Shown: positions 9,120 through 17,360, counted from the first letter of the stretch. The stretch: 64,000 nucleotides of DNA from Acinetobacter calcoaceticus (GCF_016508255.1 NZ_JADVKT010000002.1:434001-498000), one strand, 5' to 3'. Program-made: numbers and translations. The notes: generated from the letters alone by a model not told the origin.

Positions 9120-10142
9120 ATGAGCACTAAGACCAAACCGTTAATTATCACGGCAATTGTTGTAGTCGCAATTGTTGCTTTTATCGTATGGCAAAATAAG
9201 AAAGACAATAATACAAGTGCCTCAGTTCGTGATAGCAAACCTGTTGTGATTGCTTATCAAACAGGGGTTGACCCAAGCAAAGTTGCGCAGGCCAATGGAG
9301 ACTATGAAAAACATAGCCAGCGGACCATCCAGTGGAAAAAATTTGATGCGGGTTCAGACGTTGTAAACGCACTTGCTTCAGGCGATGTAGTGCTTGGTAA
9401 TATTGGTTCAAGCCCACTTGCTGCTGCGGCCAGCCGTGATTTACCTATTGAGGTATTTTTAATTACGTCAAAACTTGGTGGGTCTGAAGCATTAGTGCTG
9501 AGTAATAAATCAGGCATCAAAACCCCTCAAGATTTAATTGGTAAAACCATTGCTGTACCTTTTGTTTCGACCACACATTACAGCCTTTTGTCTGCACTTA
9601 AACATTGGAACATTCCTGAAGACAAAGTAAAAATTGTTAATTTGCGTCCCCCTGAAATTTCAGCTGCTTGGGAACGTGGCGATATTGATGCTGCATATGT
9701 TTGGGAACCTGCTTTAAGTAAAGCGAAGGCATCTGGCACAGTTTTAACTGACTCAAAACAAGTGGGTGAATGGGGCGCACCAACCTATGATTTATGGGTT
9801 GTACGTAAAGACTTTGCAGAGAAAAATCCTGATTTCTTAAAAGCTTTTGTTAAAACCACACTTGAGCAGCTTGAAAAATATAATCAAGACCCAGCTGCTT
9901 ACGTTAAAGATGCCGATAACGTGCAAAAAATTGCGCAGTTAACAGGTTCTGATGCAAAAGATATCCCGCTTTTATTAGGTGGAAATATTTACCTTGACCA
10001 CGCTCAGCAAAAACAAACTTTAGAGGGTGAATTTGCGCAAAATATTTTTGATACAGCGAAGTTCTTAAAAGGTCAGGGCAAGGTCGATCAACTTAAAGCC
10101 GATTATAAAGGCAATGTGAACTCTTCATTTTTGCAGCCTTAA
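9120..10142 (+). CDS. tauA: Taurine ABC transporter substrate-binding protein
   Basis: Periplasmic taurine/sulfonate-binding protein (340 aa) of the NMT1/TauA family. Seen: VVIAYQTGVDPSKVA at the mature N-terminus, KKFDAGSDVVNALASGDV, GNIGSSPLAAA, and RPPEISAAWERGDIDAAYVWEPAL, all characteristic of TauA. The ATG at 9120 is preferred over a TTG at 9102 because translation from 9120 begins directly with the targeting segment. That segment is a hydrophobic helix (about residues 7-24) with no AXA site and no lipobox Cys, followed by WQNKKDN, so the protein is probably held in the membrane by an uncleaved anchor. It begins the tauABCD operon; tauB follows nine bases later. Confidence 0.95.
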   Translation: MSTKTKPLIITAIVVVAIVAFIVWQNKKDNNTSASVRDSKPVVIAYQTGVDPSKVAQANGDYEKHSQRTIQWKKFDAGSDVVNALASGDVVLGNIGSSPLAAAASRDLPIEVFLITSKLGGSEALVLSNKSGIKTPQDLIGKTIAVPFVSTTHYSLLSALKHWNIPEDKVKIVNLRPPEISAAWERGDIDAAYVWEPALSKAKASGTVLTDSKQVGEWGAPTYDLWVVRKDFAEKNPDFLKAFVKTTLEQLEKYNQDPAAYVKDADNVQKIAQLTGSDAKDIPLLLGGNIYLDHAQQKQTLEGEFAQNIFDTAKFLKGQGKVDQLKADYKGNVNSSFLQP

Positions 10143-10151
10143 GGAGTTGTC

Positions 10152-10946
10152 ATGAGTGTATTAGAAGCCAAACATATTCATCTGACTTTTCCTAAACAGC
10201 AAAAGCTAGTTCTACAAGACATTAACTTGAAAATTGAAGAAGGCTCTTTAACTGTCATTTTGGGTGAGTCAGGTTGCGGTAAAACAACTTTACTCAATAT
10301 TCTGGCGGGTTTTCAAAAGCCAAGCTCAGGTGATGTGCTTGTAAATCATGAAGTGGTCAATGGCCCAGATGTAACACGTGCTGTCGTATTTCAAGACCAT
10401 GCATTACTTCCTTGGTTGAACGTTGCAGATAATGTTGGCTTCGCTTTGCAGTTAAAAGGTTTAAAACGCGCAGATATCGAAGCGCAAGTAAGCTCAATTT
10501 TGAAAATTGTGGGTTTAAGCCACGTTGAAAAAGCAAATATCTGGGAACTCTCTGGTGGCATGAAACAACGTGTTGGTATTGCCAGAGCTTTGATCAGCCA
10601 TGCGCCTTTTATTTTGTTAGATGAACCTTTTGCCGCATTAGATGCTTTTACTCGTGAAAACATGCAGCAGTTAGTGCTCGATTTATGGATTCAGCAAAAT
10701 AAAAGCTTCTTTTTAATTACTCATGACATTGAAGAAGCGTTGTTGCTCAGCAATCAACTGGTGTTGATGACCGCGCATCCAGGCAAAATTGTAGAAACTT
10801 TAAAACTTGATTTTGCTCAACGATATCGTCAGGGCGAGTCTATTCGTTCAATCAAGTCGGATCTTCAATTCATTCAGCTCAGAGAACAGCTATTTGAAAG
10901 TTTAAGGGCGCAAAAGCAAAGCAGTAAGGAGGCGTTAACCACATGA
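10152..10946 (+). CDS. tauB: Taurine ABC transporter ATP-binding protein
   Basis: 264-residue cytoplasmic ATPase of the taurine importer. Walker A GESGCGKTT at 38-46, signature LSGGMKQRVGIA, Walker B FILLDEPFAALD and switch His in LITHDIEEAL are all present. AAGGAG lies six bases before the ATG. The 3' end overlaps tauC by four bases (ATGA), typical of translational coupling. The conserved Phe-Ala-Ala after the Walker B Glu is usual for nitrate/sulfonate/taurine importers. Confidence 0.96.
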   Translation: MSVLEAKHIHLTFPKQQKLVLQDINLKIEEGSLTVILGESGCGKTTLLNILAGFQKPSSGDVLVNHEVVNGPDVTRAVVFQDHALLPWLNVADNVGFALQLKGLKRADIEAQVSSILKIVGLSHVEKANIWELSGGMKQRVGIARALISHAPFILLDEPFAALDAFTRENMQQLVLDLWIQQNKSFFLITHDIEEALLLSNQLVLMTAHPGKIVETLKLDFAQRYRQGESIRSIKSDLQFIQLREQLFESLRAQKQSSKEALTT

Positions 10947-11812
10947 GCACTAAAGATAACGTCTATGAATATGACAAAGCAGGGCTAAAACTTAAGCCAG
11001 ATGTGCAAACGGGAAATGCTTCATTTTTATCGTCATTTTTTGAGAAGCATCGAACTTTGGCGGTCAGCATGATTAGTGTTGCAAGTGTTGTGGCGCTCTG
11101 GTTCCTCATTACTGCTTTGCATGTCGTACCCGAACTGTTTTTACCGAGTCCACAGGCAGTCTGGCAAAAATTTATATCGGTCAGCCAAGACGGCTTTATG
11201 AAGGCAACCTTGTGGCAACACTTAGCTGCCAGCATTTCACGCGTATTTCTAGCTTTGATTGGTGCTGTGGTTATTGGTGTTCCGCTTGGTTTATGGATGG
11301 GACTAAACAAATGGGTTCGAGCTGTTTTAGATCCGTTAGTTGAGTTATTACGTCCAATTCCACCGTTAGCCTATTTGCCGTTATTGGTGATTTGGTTTGG
11401 TATTGGTGAAACGACTAAAGTGCTTTTGATTTTCTTGTCGATATTGGCACCCGTCATTATTAGTAGTGCGCATGGTGTGTTAAGCCATCAGCTTAATCGT
11501 GAACGTGCTGCATTATCGCTAGGGGCAAGTGAGTCACAAGTCTTTTGGCATGTCATTTTGCCGACGGCGTTACCTCATATTATTACCGGTATTCGTATTG
11601 GACTTGGGGTGGGTTGGTCAACATTGGTTGCAGCAGAACTGGTTGCAGCAGACCGTGGTATTGGTTTTATGGTGCAATCAGCAGCACAATTCTTAATTAC
11701 CGATACGGTGATTCTGGGCATTATTGTGATTGCGATTGTCGCAGTTAGTTTTGAGCTGTTTTTACGTTGGTTACAAAAACAGTTTTCTCCTTGGTATGGT
11801 CAGCAGTTGTAG
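10943..11812 (+). CDS. tauC: Taurine ABC transporter permease
   Basis: 289-residue inner-membrane permease with about six membrane segments. The EAA-type coupling loop is visible as ERAALSLGASESQVFWHVILPTALPHIITGIR. A longer N-terminal cytoplasmic stretch (about 35 residues) precedes the first helix. It overlaps tauB by four bases and has AAGGAGG within the tauB coding end. tauD starts eight bases after the stop. Together with TauA and TauB it completes the importer. Confidence 0.95.
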   Translation: MSTKDNVYEYDKAGLKLKPDVQTGNASFLSSFFEKHRTLAVSMISVASVVALWFLITALHVVPELFLPSPQAVWQKFISVSQDGFMKATLWQHLAASISRVFLALIGAVVIGVPLGLWMGLNKWVRAVLDPLVELLRPIPPLAYLPLLVIWFGIGETTKVLLIFLSILAPVIISSAHGVLSHQLNRERAALSLGASESQVFWHVILPTALPHIITGIRIGLGVGWSTLVAAELVAADRGIGFMVQSAAQFLITDTVILGIIVIAIVAVSFELFLRWLQKQFSPWYGQQL

Positions 11813-11820
11813 TAAAGAAG

Positions 11821-12699
11821 ATGAATACAGTAGTAGCAAACTTAAATATTGAAGTGATCAAGCCAGCAATTGGCGCAATTATTCACGATATCGATTTGAA
11901 TACGTTAGATGAAAAGACGACGCAACAAATCCAGCAGGCTTTGCTTGATCATCAAGTCATCTTTTTCCGAAAGCAACAATTAGCGCCGCAGGCACAAGCC
12001 GATTTGGCGCGTAGTTTCGGAACTTTACATGTGCACCCGATTTATCCTTCAATTGAAGAAGTGCCTGAAGTGATGGTGCTCGATAGTTGGAAACAAGACT
12101 TACGTGACAATGAGCTTTGGCATACAGACGTAACTTTTAGCAAAAATCCGCCATTAGGTTGTGTGCTGCAAGCAATTAAAATTCCGCCTGTAGGTGGTGA
12201 CACTCTATGGGCAAGTAATACCGCAGCTTTTAAAGGGCTTACGCTGGAGCTACAAGAAAAATTAAGAGGCCTGACAGCCACTCATGATATTCGTAAGTCT
12301 TTCCCACTTGAACGTTTTGCCCATAACGAAGAAGAGCGTGAAAAACTGTTGCAAACCTTTAAGCGTAATCCGCCAGTTGTTCATCCCGTTGTGCGTACAC
12401 ATCCAGTCACAGGCGAACCACTCTTATTCGTGAGTGAAGGCTTTACCACTCAAATTAACGAGTTATCCGAGCAAGAAAGCGAGCAGTTGCTTAACTTCTT
12501 ATTTGAACATGCAACGAAAGAACAGTTCCATTTGCGTTGGAAATGGCAAGATGGTGATGTGGCAATTTGGGATAATCGTTGCACGCAACATAAAGCATTA
12601 TTTGATTATGGCGATGCACATCGCATTATGCACCGCGCAACGATTAACGGTGATACACCGTTCTATCGACAGGAACAGCCAGAGCTTGCAGTGGTTTAA
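11821..12699 (+). CDS. tauD: Taurine dioxygenase, Fe(II)/2-oxoglutarate dependent
   Basis: Cytoplasmic enzyme that oxidises taurine to sulfite and aminoacetaldehyde, using 2-oxoglutarate and oxygen. 292 residues from the ATG at 11821; a longer reading frame into tauC is not needed. Seen: the iron ligands in LWHTDVTF (His and Asp of the HxD pair) and the distal His in RIMHRATINGD, whose Arg binds 2-oxoglutarate. The GAIIHDIDLNTLDE and VIFFRKQ strands match TauD/TfdA proteins. AAAGAAG abuts the ATG. Last gene of tauABCD; the sulfite released feeds cysteine synthesis. Confidence 0.95.
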   Translation: MNTVVANLNIEVIKPAIGAIIHDIDLNTLDEKTTQQIQQALLDHQVIFFRKQQLAPQAQADLARSFGTLHVHPIYPSIEEVPEVMVLDSWKQDLRDNELWHTDVTFSKNPPLGCVLQAIKIPPVGGDTLWASNTAAFKGLTLELQEKLRGLTATHDIRKSFPLERFAHNEEEREKLLQTFKRNPPVVHPVVRTHPVTGEPLLFVSEGFTTQINELSEQESEQLLNFLFEHATKEQFHLRWKWQDGDVAIWDNRCTQHKALFDYGDAHRIMHRATINGDTPFYRQEQPELAVV

Positions 12700-12751
12700 G
12701 CAGAGCAAAATTTATTTAAAAATGAGTAGATTGAAACTACTCAAACCAACT

Positions 12752-12787
12752 AAAAAATAGTGGGCCAATTCATATAGAAAAGGCCCA
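12752..12787 (-). terminator. Terminator of LysR gene
   Basis: TGGGCC at 12761-12766 pairs with GGCCCA at 12782-12787; on the minus strand this is followed by TATTTTTTA. It lies seven bases past the LysR stop. A second small hairpin at 12724-12742 (GAGTAG/CTACTC) may serve tauD but has no T-tract. Confidence 0.6.
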
Positions 12788-12793
12788 GATTAC

Positions 12794-13684
12794 TTATTTT
12801 GTAGGAATGATTTGTTGCGTCAGAAAATCGATAAATAGTTTTACTTTTTTCGATAAAATTTTACGATTTGGCCATGTCACATATAAATGAACGGGTTGAC
12901 TCGTATAATCCTCCAAGCATTTTTGTAATTTACCTTCTTTATAGTAAGGCTCTGCAATAAACTCTGGAAGAAAGACGATACCGTGATCTTTTAAGCACAT
13001 ATCTAATAATAATTCGCCATTATTACAAGTCATGACGGGGAAGCAATTAAAAGACACCTCTTTTTGATCCTTTTGTAAAATCAATTTTTTATGGCGGCTA
13101 TCTTGATAATAAACTAAAAATTTATGATCTTTGAGTTCTTCTAAAGAGGTTGGTAAGCCATGCTGTTTAAAATACTCAGGTGTTGCATATAGATACCGTT
13201 GATAGGTATTTAATATTTTACTATTTGCCAAACTTGGAGGTGAACCATCTATACGTATTGTCAGGTCAAATTTGTTGTTATTCATATCTAATAGCTGATC
13301 TGTCATAAACAAATCAATGGTAATACTTGGATATTTCCCCATAAAATCTGAAATTATATTTTGAAGAAAAATATTGCTAAAAGACATAGGGGTATTGAGT
13401 TTGAGTTCACCTTCAGGATACTGCTGGTTATAGCTAATTTCATAGGCAGCCCATTCGAACTCACTTAAAATCACTTGGCTATGTTGATAGAACTTTTCCC
13501 CGCAAGAGGTGAGACTCATTTGCCTTGTAGTTCGATTTAAAAGCGTTGTTTTTAAGTCATTTTCAAGGTAACAAACACGTTTGGCAACTAAGTCACGTGA
13601 AATATCGAGGGCTCTGGCAGCACTACTAAAATTTCCATGTTCTACGACACTTACAAAAGTGGAAATACAGTCTAAACGGTCCAT
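12794..13684 (-). CDS. LysR-family transcriptional regulator
   Basis: 296 residues. Winged helix-turn-helix at residues 1-60 (MDRLDCISTFVSVVEHGNFSSAARAL then ISRDLVAKRVCYLENDL), followed by the periplasmic-binding-protein-like effector domain (about 90-290). The helix-turn-helix resembles the branch in which QPxxS is replaced by SRDLVAKR, as in AaeR/DmlR-like proteins. It is divergent from the isochorismatase-fold hydrolase gene, with 197 bases between them, which suggests that it controls that hydrolase, the amidohydrolase and the XapX peptide. The effector is unknown. Confidence 0.9.
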   Translation of the reverse strand: MDRLDCISTFVSVVEHGNFSSAARALDISRDLVAKRVCYLENDLKTTLLNRTTRQMSLTSCGEKFYQHSQVILSEFEWAAYEISYNQQYPEGELKLNTPMSFSNIFLQNIISDFMGKYPSITIDLFMTDQLLDMNNNKFDLTIRIDGSPPSLANSKILNTYQRYLYATPEYFKQHGLPTSLEELKDHKFLVYYQDSRHKKLILQKDQKEVSFNCFPVMTCNNGELLLDMCLKDHGIVFLPEFIAEPYYKEGKLQKCLEDYTSQPVHLYVTWPNRKILSKKVKLFIDFLTQQIIPTK

Positions 13685-13881
13685 GGATAAGAGAAATTTA
13701 AAAAATATATATCTATGATTAAACTATAAAAATTAAAAAGCAATGATTGTTTTTTATTGTATTCATACAGGATACAGATTCATGCTGATTTACTCTCTAT
13801 CCCTTTACATTTTTATCTGTTTTGATAATGACCAGTAAGCAATTCAAACGCTTTACACATAAGGAACAATGGAGTTCACCC

Positions 13882-14568
13882 ATGAATAAATCACTTTTAG
13901 AACAACTTTCACCAACGAACTGTCAGGTTATTTTTATTGATCATCAACCACAAATGGCTTTTGGGGTACAGTCAATAGATCGTCAGGTGTTAAAAAATAA
14001 TACCGTTGGTTTAGCTAAAGCTGCAAAAACATTCAATATTCCTGTCACCATCACTACGGTTGAAACTGAAAGCTTTTCAGGTCATACCTATCCTGAACTT
14101 TTAGATGTATTTCCAGATGCTCCATTACTAGAACGTAGTTCAATGAACTCTTGGGATGATCAAAAAGTACGTGATTCGCTTGCAAAAAATAATCGCAAAA
14201 AAGTAATTGTTTCAGGCTTATGGACAGAAGTGTGCAATAACACATTTGCTTTTGGTGCCATGCTTGAAGGTGATTATGAAATTTATATGGTGGCAGATGC
14301 ATCAGGTGGTACTTCTAAAGAAGCACATGATTACTCGATGCAACGTATGATTCAAGCAGGTGTTGTGCCTGTAACTTGGCAACAAGTATTACTTGAATGG
14401 CAGCGTGATTGGGCAAACCGTGATACATATGATGCAGTCATGGCAATTGTACGTGAGCATTCTGGTGCTTATGGTATGGGTGTGGATTATGCTTATACGA
14501 TGGTACACAAAGCGCCTGAACGCACAACTTCAAAACACGAAGTACTTGCACCGGTTCCGGCAAAATAA
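13882..14568 (+). CDS. Isochorismatase-family (YcaC-like) cysteine hydrolase
   Basis: 228-residue cysteine hydrolase of the isochorismatase fold. The start is the ATG at 13882 because GGAG sits seven bases before it; an upstream ATG at 13822 would add 20 residues with no ribosome site. Seen: the catalytic Asp20 in VIFIDHQPQM, Arg85 in the position where YcaC-like proteins have a basic residue, and the nucleophile Cys118 in SGLWTEVCNNTF, with the family's non-proline cis-peptide region just before it. Residue spacing closely follows YcaC. The family splits amide or ester-like C-N bonds (nicotinamide, carbamoyl compounds, hydrazides), but the substrate here is unknown. It is followed, after a strong hairpin, by an amidohydrolase. 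Confidence 0.9.
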   Translation: MNKSLLEQLSPTNCQVIFIDHQPQMAFGVQSIDRQVLKNNTVGLAKAAKTFNIPVTITTVETESFSGHTYPELLDVFPDAPLLERSSMNSWDDQKVRDSLAKNNRKKVIVSGLWTEVCNNTFAFGAMLEGDYEIYMVADASGGTSKEAHDYSMQRMIQAGVVPVTWQQVLLEWQRDWANRDTYDAVMAIVREHSGAYGMGVDYAYTMVHKAPERTTSKHEVLAPVPAK

Positions 14569-14592
14569 AGTAGTACTTCTTTAGATTTAGGT

Positions 14593-14652
14593 AAAGGCAT
14601 GTCTAGTATTCAATATTTACATGATATTAATACGGATATGCCTTTCTTTTTT
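14593..14652 (+). terminator. Long hairpin with T-tract (terminator or attenuator)
   Basis: Arms from 14593 and 14645 pair over about 21 bp with two single-base bulges and a 7-base loop (TTACATG), followed by CTTTTTT. It lies between the hydrolase stop (14568) and the amidohydrolase start (14684), so the two genes may be separately transcribed or the second expressed at a reduced level. Confidence 0.75.
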
Positions 14653-14683
14653 AGAACGATAATTCACAAGAATGGAGTTCAAA

Positions 14684-16558
14684 ATGACCGAAATAACCCT
14701 CATACTTAAAAACGGTAAAATCACTACATTAGATTCTCAAAACCCAGAAGTACAAGCAGTTGCCATAACAAATGGTAAAGTTGTAAGAACAGGTACGAAT
14801 GATGAGATCATGAAGTTGGTATCAGCAACGACCAAAGTTGTGGATTTAAATGGTCGTCGTGTTATACCGGGTCTAAATGACAGTCATCTGCATATTATTC
14901 GTGGTGGCCTAAACTACAATATGGAGCTGCGTTGGGAAGGTGTGCCATCCGTTGCAGATGCACTACGCTTACTCAAAGAACAAGCCGATAATACTCCGGC
15001 ACCTCAATGGGTACGTGTAGTAGGTGGTTGGACCGAATTCCAGTTTGCCGAAAAGCGTTTACCAACCATAGAAGAAATTAATAAAGCTGCGCCAGATACT
15101 CCAGTCTTTGTTTTACATTTATATGCGAGTGCCATGCTGAACCGAGCTGCGCTTGATGTATTGGGCTTTAATAAAGATACACCTGATCCACCAGGTGGCA
15201 AAATTGTACGAGATGAAAAAGGCGAACCTACAGGTCTGTTGCTTGCCACACCATCAGCCATGATTTTGTATTCAACTTTAGGTAAAGCTCCTAAATTACC
15301 AGTCGAAGATCAAGTCAATTCAACACGTCATTTCATGCGTGAACTAAATCGATTAGGTATTACTTCTGCAATTGATGCTGGTGGTGGCGGACAAAACTAT
15401 CCAGAAGATTATGATGTGATTAAGCAATTACATGATCAAAATCAAATGACAGTTCGAATTGCTTATAACTTATTTGCTCAAAAAGCAGGTCAAGAGCTTG
15501 ATGATTATCGCCGTTGGACAGAAATGACATTTCCGGGCGATGGTGATGAACTATTTAGAATGAATGGTGCAGGCGAGAACCTGACATGGTCGGCGGGTGA
15601 TTTCGAAGATTTCTATGAGCCACGACCTGATTTGCCGGAAAAAATGGAAGGCGAACTCGAAGCCATCGTAGAGCACTTATCCGAAAAGAAATGGCCATTC
15701 CGTATTCATGCAACCTATGATGAAAGTATTAATCGGTTACTCAATGTTTTTGAGCGAGTAAATGCCAAACAGCCATTTGCAACCCGATTTATTATTGATC
15801 ATGCTGAAACTGTATCTGAGCGTAATATCGAACGTATTGGTGCATTAGGGGGCGGTATTGCTATTCAACACCGAATGGCATATCAAGGCGAAATTTTCGT
15901 AAAACGCTATGGAGCTGAAGCCGCTCAGGAAACGCCACCCGTCAAGAAAATGCTAGAACTTGGCGTTCCTGTCGGTGCAGGGACAGATGCCACACGTGTT
16001 GCTTCTTATAACCCTTGGGTGTGTTTGTATTGGCTGAGTACAGGGAAAACAGTAGGTGGTTTGCCTTTATATGATGAAAAAAATCTACTAGATCGCCAAA
16101 CTGCACTCCAACTCTGGACCAAAGGTTCTGCATGGTTTTCAGGTGAACAAAATGTCAAAGGGGCTTTAAAGGCTGGTGAACTTGCCGATCTGGTTGTATT
16201 GTCCGATGACTACTTCAAAGTTGAAGCGGAAGATATTCAGTGGATTGAGTCTGTTTTAACAGTATTAGGCGGAAAAGTGGTATATGCAGGGGCTGAGTTT
16301 AAGCAAGACGACCCGCCATTACCACCAGCGTCGCCAACATGGTCGCCAGTAAAACGTTTTGGTGGTCAGTGGCGCCTATCAGAAAACCGTAATGCTCCAT
16401 CAAATCAATCATTACAGTCACAAAGTGCATTGTGCGCTTGTGCCAGCAGTTGTGGCATGCATGGGCATAGTCATGCATGGATGCTTGATGTTCCTGTAAA
16501 TGATAAGGATAAAAAATCTTTCTGGGGCGCACTGGGTTGTTCGTGTTTTGCATTTTAA
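14684..16558 (+). CDS. YtcJ-like amidohydrolase with Cys/His-rich C-terminal tail
   Basis: 624-residue metal-dependent hydrolase of the amidohydrolase superfamily (amidohydro_3/YtcJ branch). The start is the ATG at 14684, six bases after GGAG; an ATG at 14672 overlaps that ribosome site. Seen: the composite beta-sandwich start, metal ligands HLH at 68-70 in PGLNDSHLHI, later His in FRIHATYDES and IDHAET, and the Asp of VGAGTDATR. The barrel ends around residue 540. The last 45 or so residues are odd: five Cys in the patterns CACASSC and GCSC plus GMHGHSHAW, not part of the catalytic fold. No signal peptide, so probably cytoplasmic. The natural substrate is unknown. Confidence 0.88.
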   Translation: MTEITLILKNGKITTLDSQNPEVQAVAITNGKVVRTGTNDEIMKLVSATTKVVDLNGRRVIPGLNDSHLHIIRGGLNYNMELRWEGVPSVADALRLLKEQADNTPAPQWVRVVGGWTEFQFAEKRLPTIEEINKAAPDTPVFVLHLYASAMLNRAALDVLGFNKDTPDPPGGKIVRDEKGEPTGLLLATPSAMILYSTLGKAPKLPVEDQVNSTRHFMRELNRLGITSAIDAGGGGQNYPEDYDVIKQLHDQNQMTVRIAYNLFAQKAGQELDDYRRWTEMTFPGDGDELFRMNGAGENLTWSAGDFEDFYEPRPDLPEKMEGELEAIVEHLSEKKWPFRIHATYDESINRLLNVFERVNAKQPFATRFIIDHAETVSERNIERIGALGGGIAIQHRMAYQGEIFVKRYGAEAAQETPPVKKMLELGVPVGAGTDATRVASYNPWVCLYWLSTGKTVGGLPLYDEKNLLDRQTALQLWTKGSAWFSGEQNVKGALKAGELADLVVLSDDYFKVEAEDIQWIESVLTVLGGKVVYAGAEFKQDDPPLPPASPTWSPVKRFGGQWRLSENRNAPSNQSLQSQSALCACASSCGMHGHSHAWMLDVPVNDKDKKSFWGALGCSCFAF

Positions 16559-16615
16559 ATAAAACAGTATGGGAACTTGCCTCTTTAAATGGCTTGATTC
16601 CCTAAGGTATGTACG

Positions 16616-16777
16616 ATGAAAGTGTACTTGTTATCTTTGGCTGTAGGGTTGCTCGTTGGTGTTTTATATTATGTTTTAAATGTTAAATCACCAGCTCCAC
16701 CTCTTGTTGCATTAGTCGGCTTATTAGGCATGGTAATAGGAGAGCAACTTCTTCCTTTTATTAAGTCTTATTTTTAA
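16616..16777 (+). CDS. XapX-domain small membrane protein, 53 aa
   Basis: A 53-residue protein that standard length cut-offs miss. Two hydrophobic helices (about 3-21 and 30-48) joined by a short loop, with KSPAPPLVALVGLLGMVIGEQ, the hallmark of the XapX/DUF1427 family first noted between xapB and xapR in E. coli. It starts 57 bases after the amidohydrolase stop in the same direction and ends just before a terminator, so it belongs to that transcript. Function of the family is not known. Pairing of XapX peptides with hydrolase genes suggests a membrane or transport accessory, but this is inference. Confidence 0.85.
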   Translation: MKVYLLSLAVGLLVGVLYYVLNVKSPAPPLVALVGLLGMVIGEQLLPFIKSYF

Positions 16778-16791
16778 CTGCTCTATTCAAC

Positions 16792-16830
16792 AAAAAAAGC
16801 TAAATGGCGCCGTGTCATTTAGCTTTTTAT
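16792..16830. terminator. Bidirectional terminator, XapX / arsC
   Basis: AAAAAGCTAAATG (16794-16806) pairs perfectly with CATTTAGCTTTTT (16816-16828) around a nine-base loop, with A and T runs on the two flanks, between convergent genes. Confidence 0.85.
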
Positions 16831-16848
16831 AGTTTTGTGAACCTAAGA

Positions 16849-17277
16849 TTATTTTATGCGATGACCTTGTTCATCAATAATCACTTCACCATCTTCTTTT
16901 GCAAAATAGCTTAAGTTTTCTGAATCTAAAATATCCAATACAACTTCAGAAGGGCGGCAAAGACGTGTGCCTTTGGGTGTAACCACAAATGGGCGGTTAA
17001 TTAAAATGGGGTACTGAACCATAAAATCAATTAATTGCTCATCTGTCCAATGATCTTGTTCCAAATCTAAATCTTTATATGGGTCAACATTTTTACGAAT
17101 CGATTCACGTACCGTTAAACCTGAATTTTTAATGAGTTGAATCAGTTCATCTTTACTTGGTGGTTTTTGTAAATATTCAATAACTATAGGTTCAACCCCT
17201 GCATGACGAATGAGTGCCAATGTATTGCGTGATGTTCCGCAAGCAGGGTTATGATAGATTTTCACTAGTTCACTCAT
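16849..17277 (-). CDS. arsC: Arsenate reductase, glutaredoxin-coupled ArsC type
   Basis: 142-residue cytoplasmic enzyme that reduces arsenate to arsenite with glutathione/glutaredoxin. Seen: catalytic Cys13 in HNPACGTSRN, the ESIRKN stretch and the conserved NRPFVVTPKGTRLCRP arsenate-binding loop near residue 94-109. It matches the ArsC/YffB family in length. The gene is divergent from arsR with 83 bases between them, so both promoters likely share the ArsR operator. It works together with the ACR3 pump, which exports the arsenite formed. Confidence 0.94.
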   Translation of the reverse strand: MSELVKIYHNPACGTSRNTLALIRHAGVEPIVIEYLQKPPSKDELIQLIKNSGLTVRESIRKNVDPYKDLDLEQDHWTDEQLIDFMVQYPILINRPFVVTPKGTRLCRPSEVVLDILDSENLSYFAKEDGEVIIDEQGHRIK

Positions 17278-17301
17278 GATAAATTCACGTCGAATTAAGA
17301 T

Positions 17302-17337
17302 ATTGCATTTATATATGGATATACGTATATTTGCAAT
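17302..17337. promoter_or_regulatory. Candidate ArsR operator, divergent arsC/arsR promoter
   Basis: ATTGCA at 17302 and TGCAAT ending at 17337 form an outer inverted repeat, and ATATACGTATAT at 17319-17330 is a perfect 12-base palindrome within it. AT-rich dyads of this kind between divergent ars genes are typical ArsR sites. The two dyads do not share a centre, so the exact site is unsure. Confidence 0.5.
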
Positions 17338-17360
17338 AACGAATATATACTGTTGAAGAT

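Noticed and set aside
12724..12742. Hairpin after tauD
   Set aside because: Six-base stem with no T-run; not enough to call a terminator for tauABCD.
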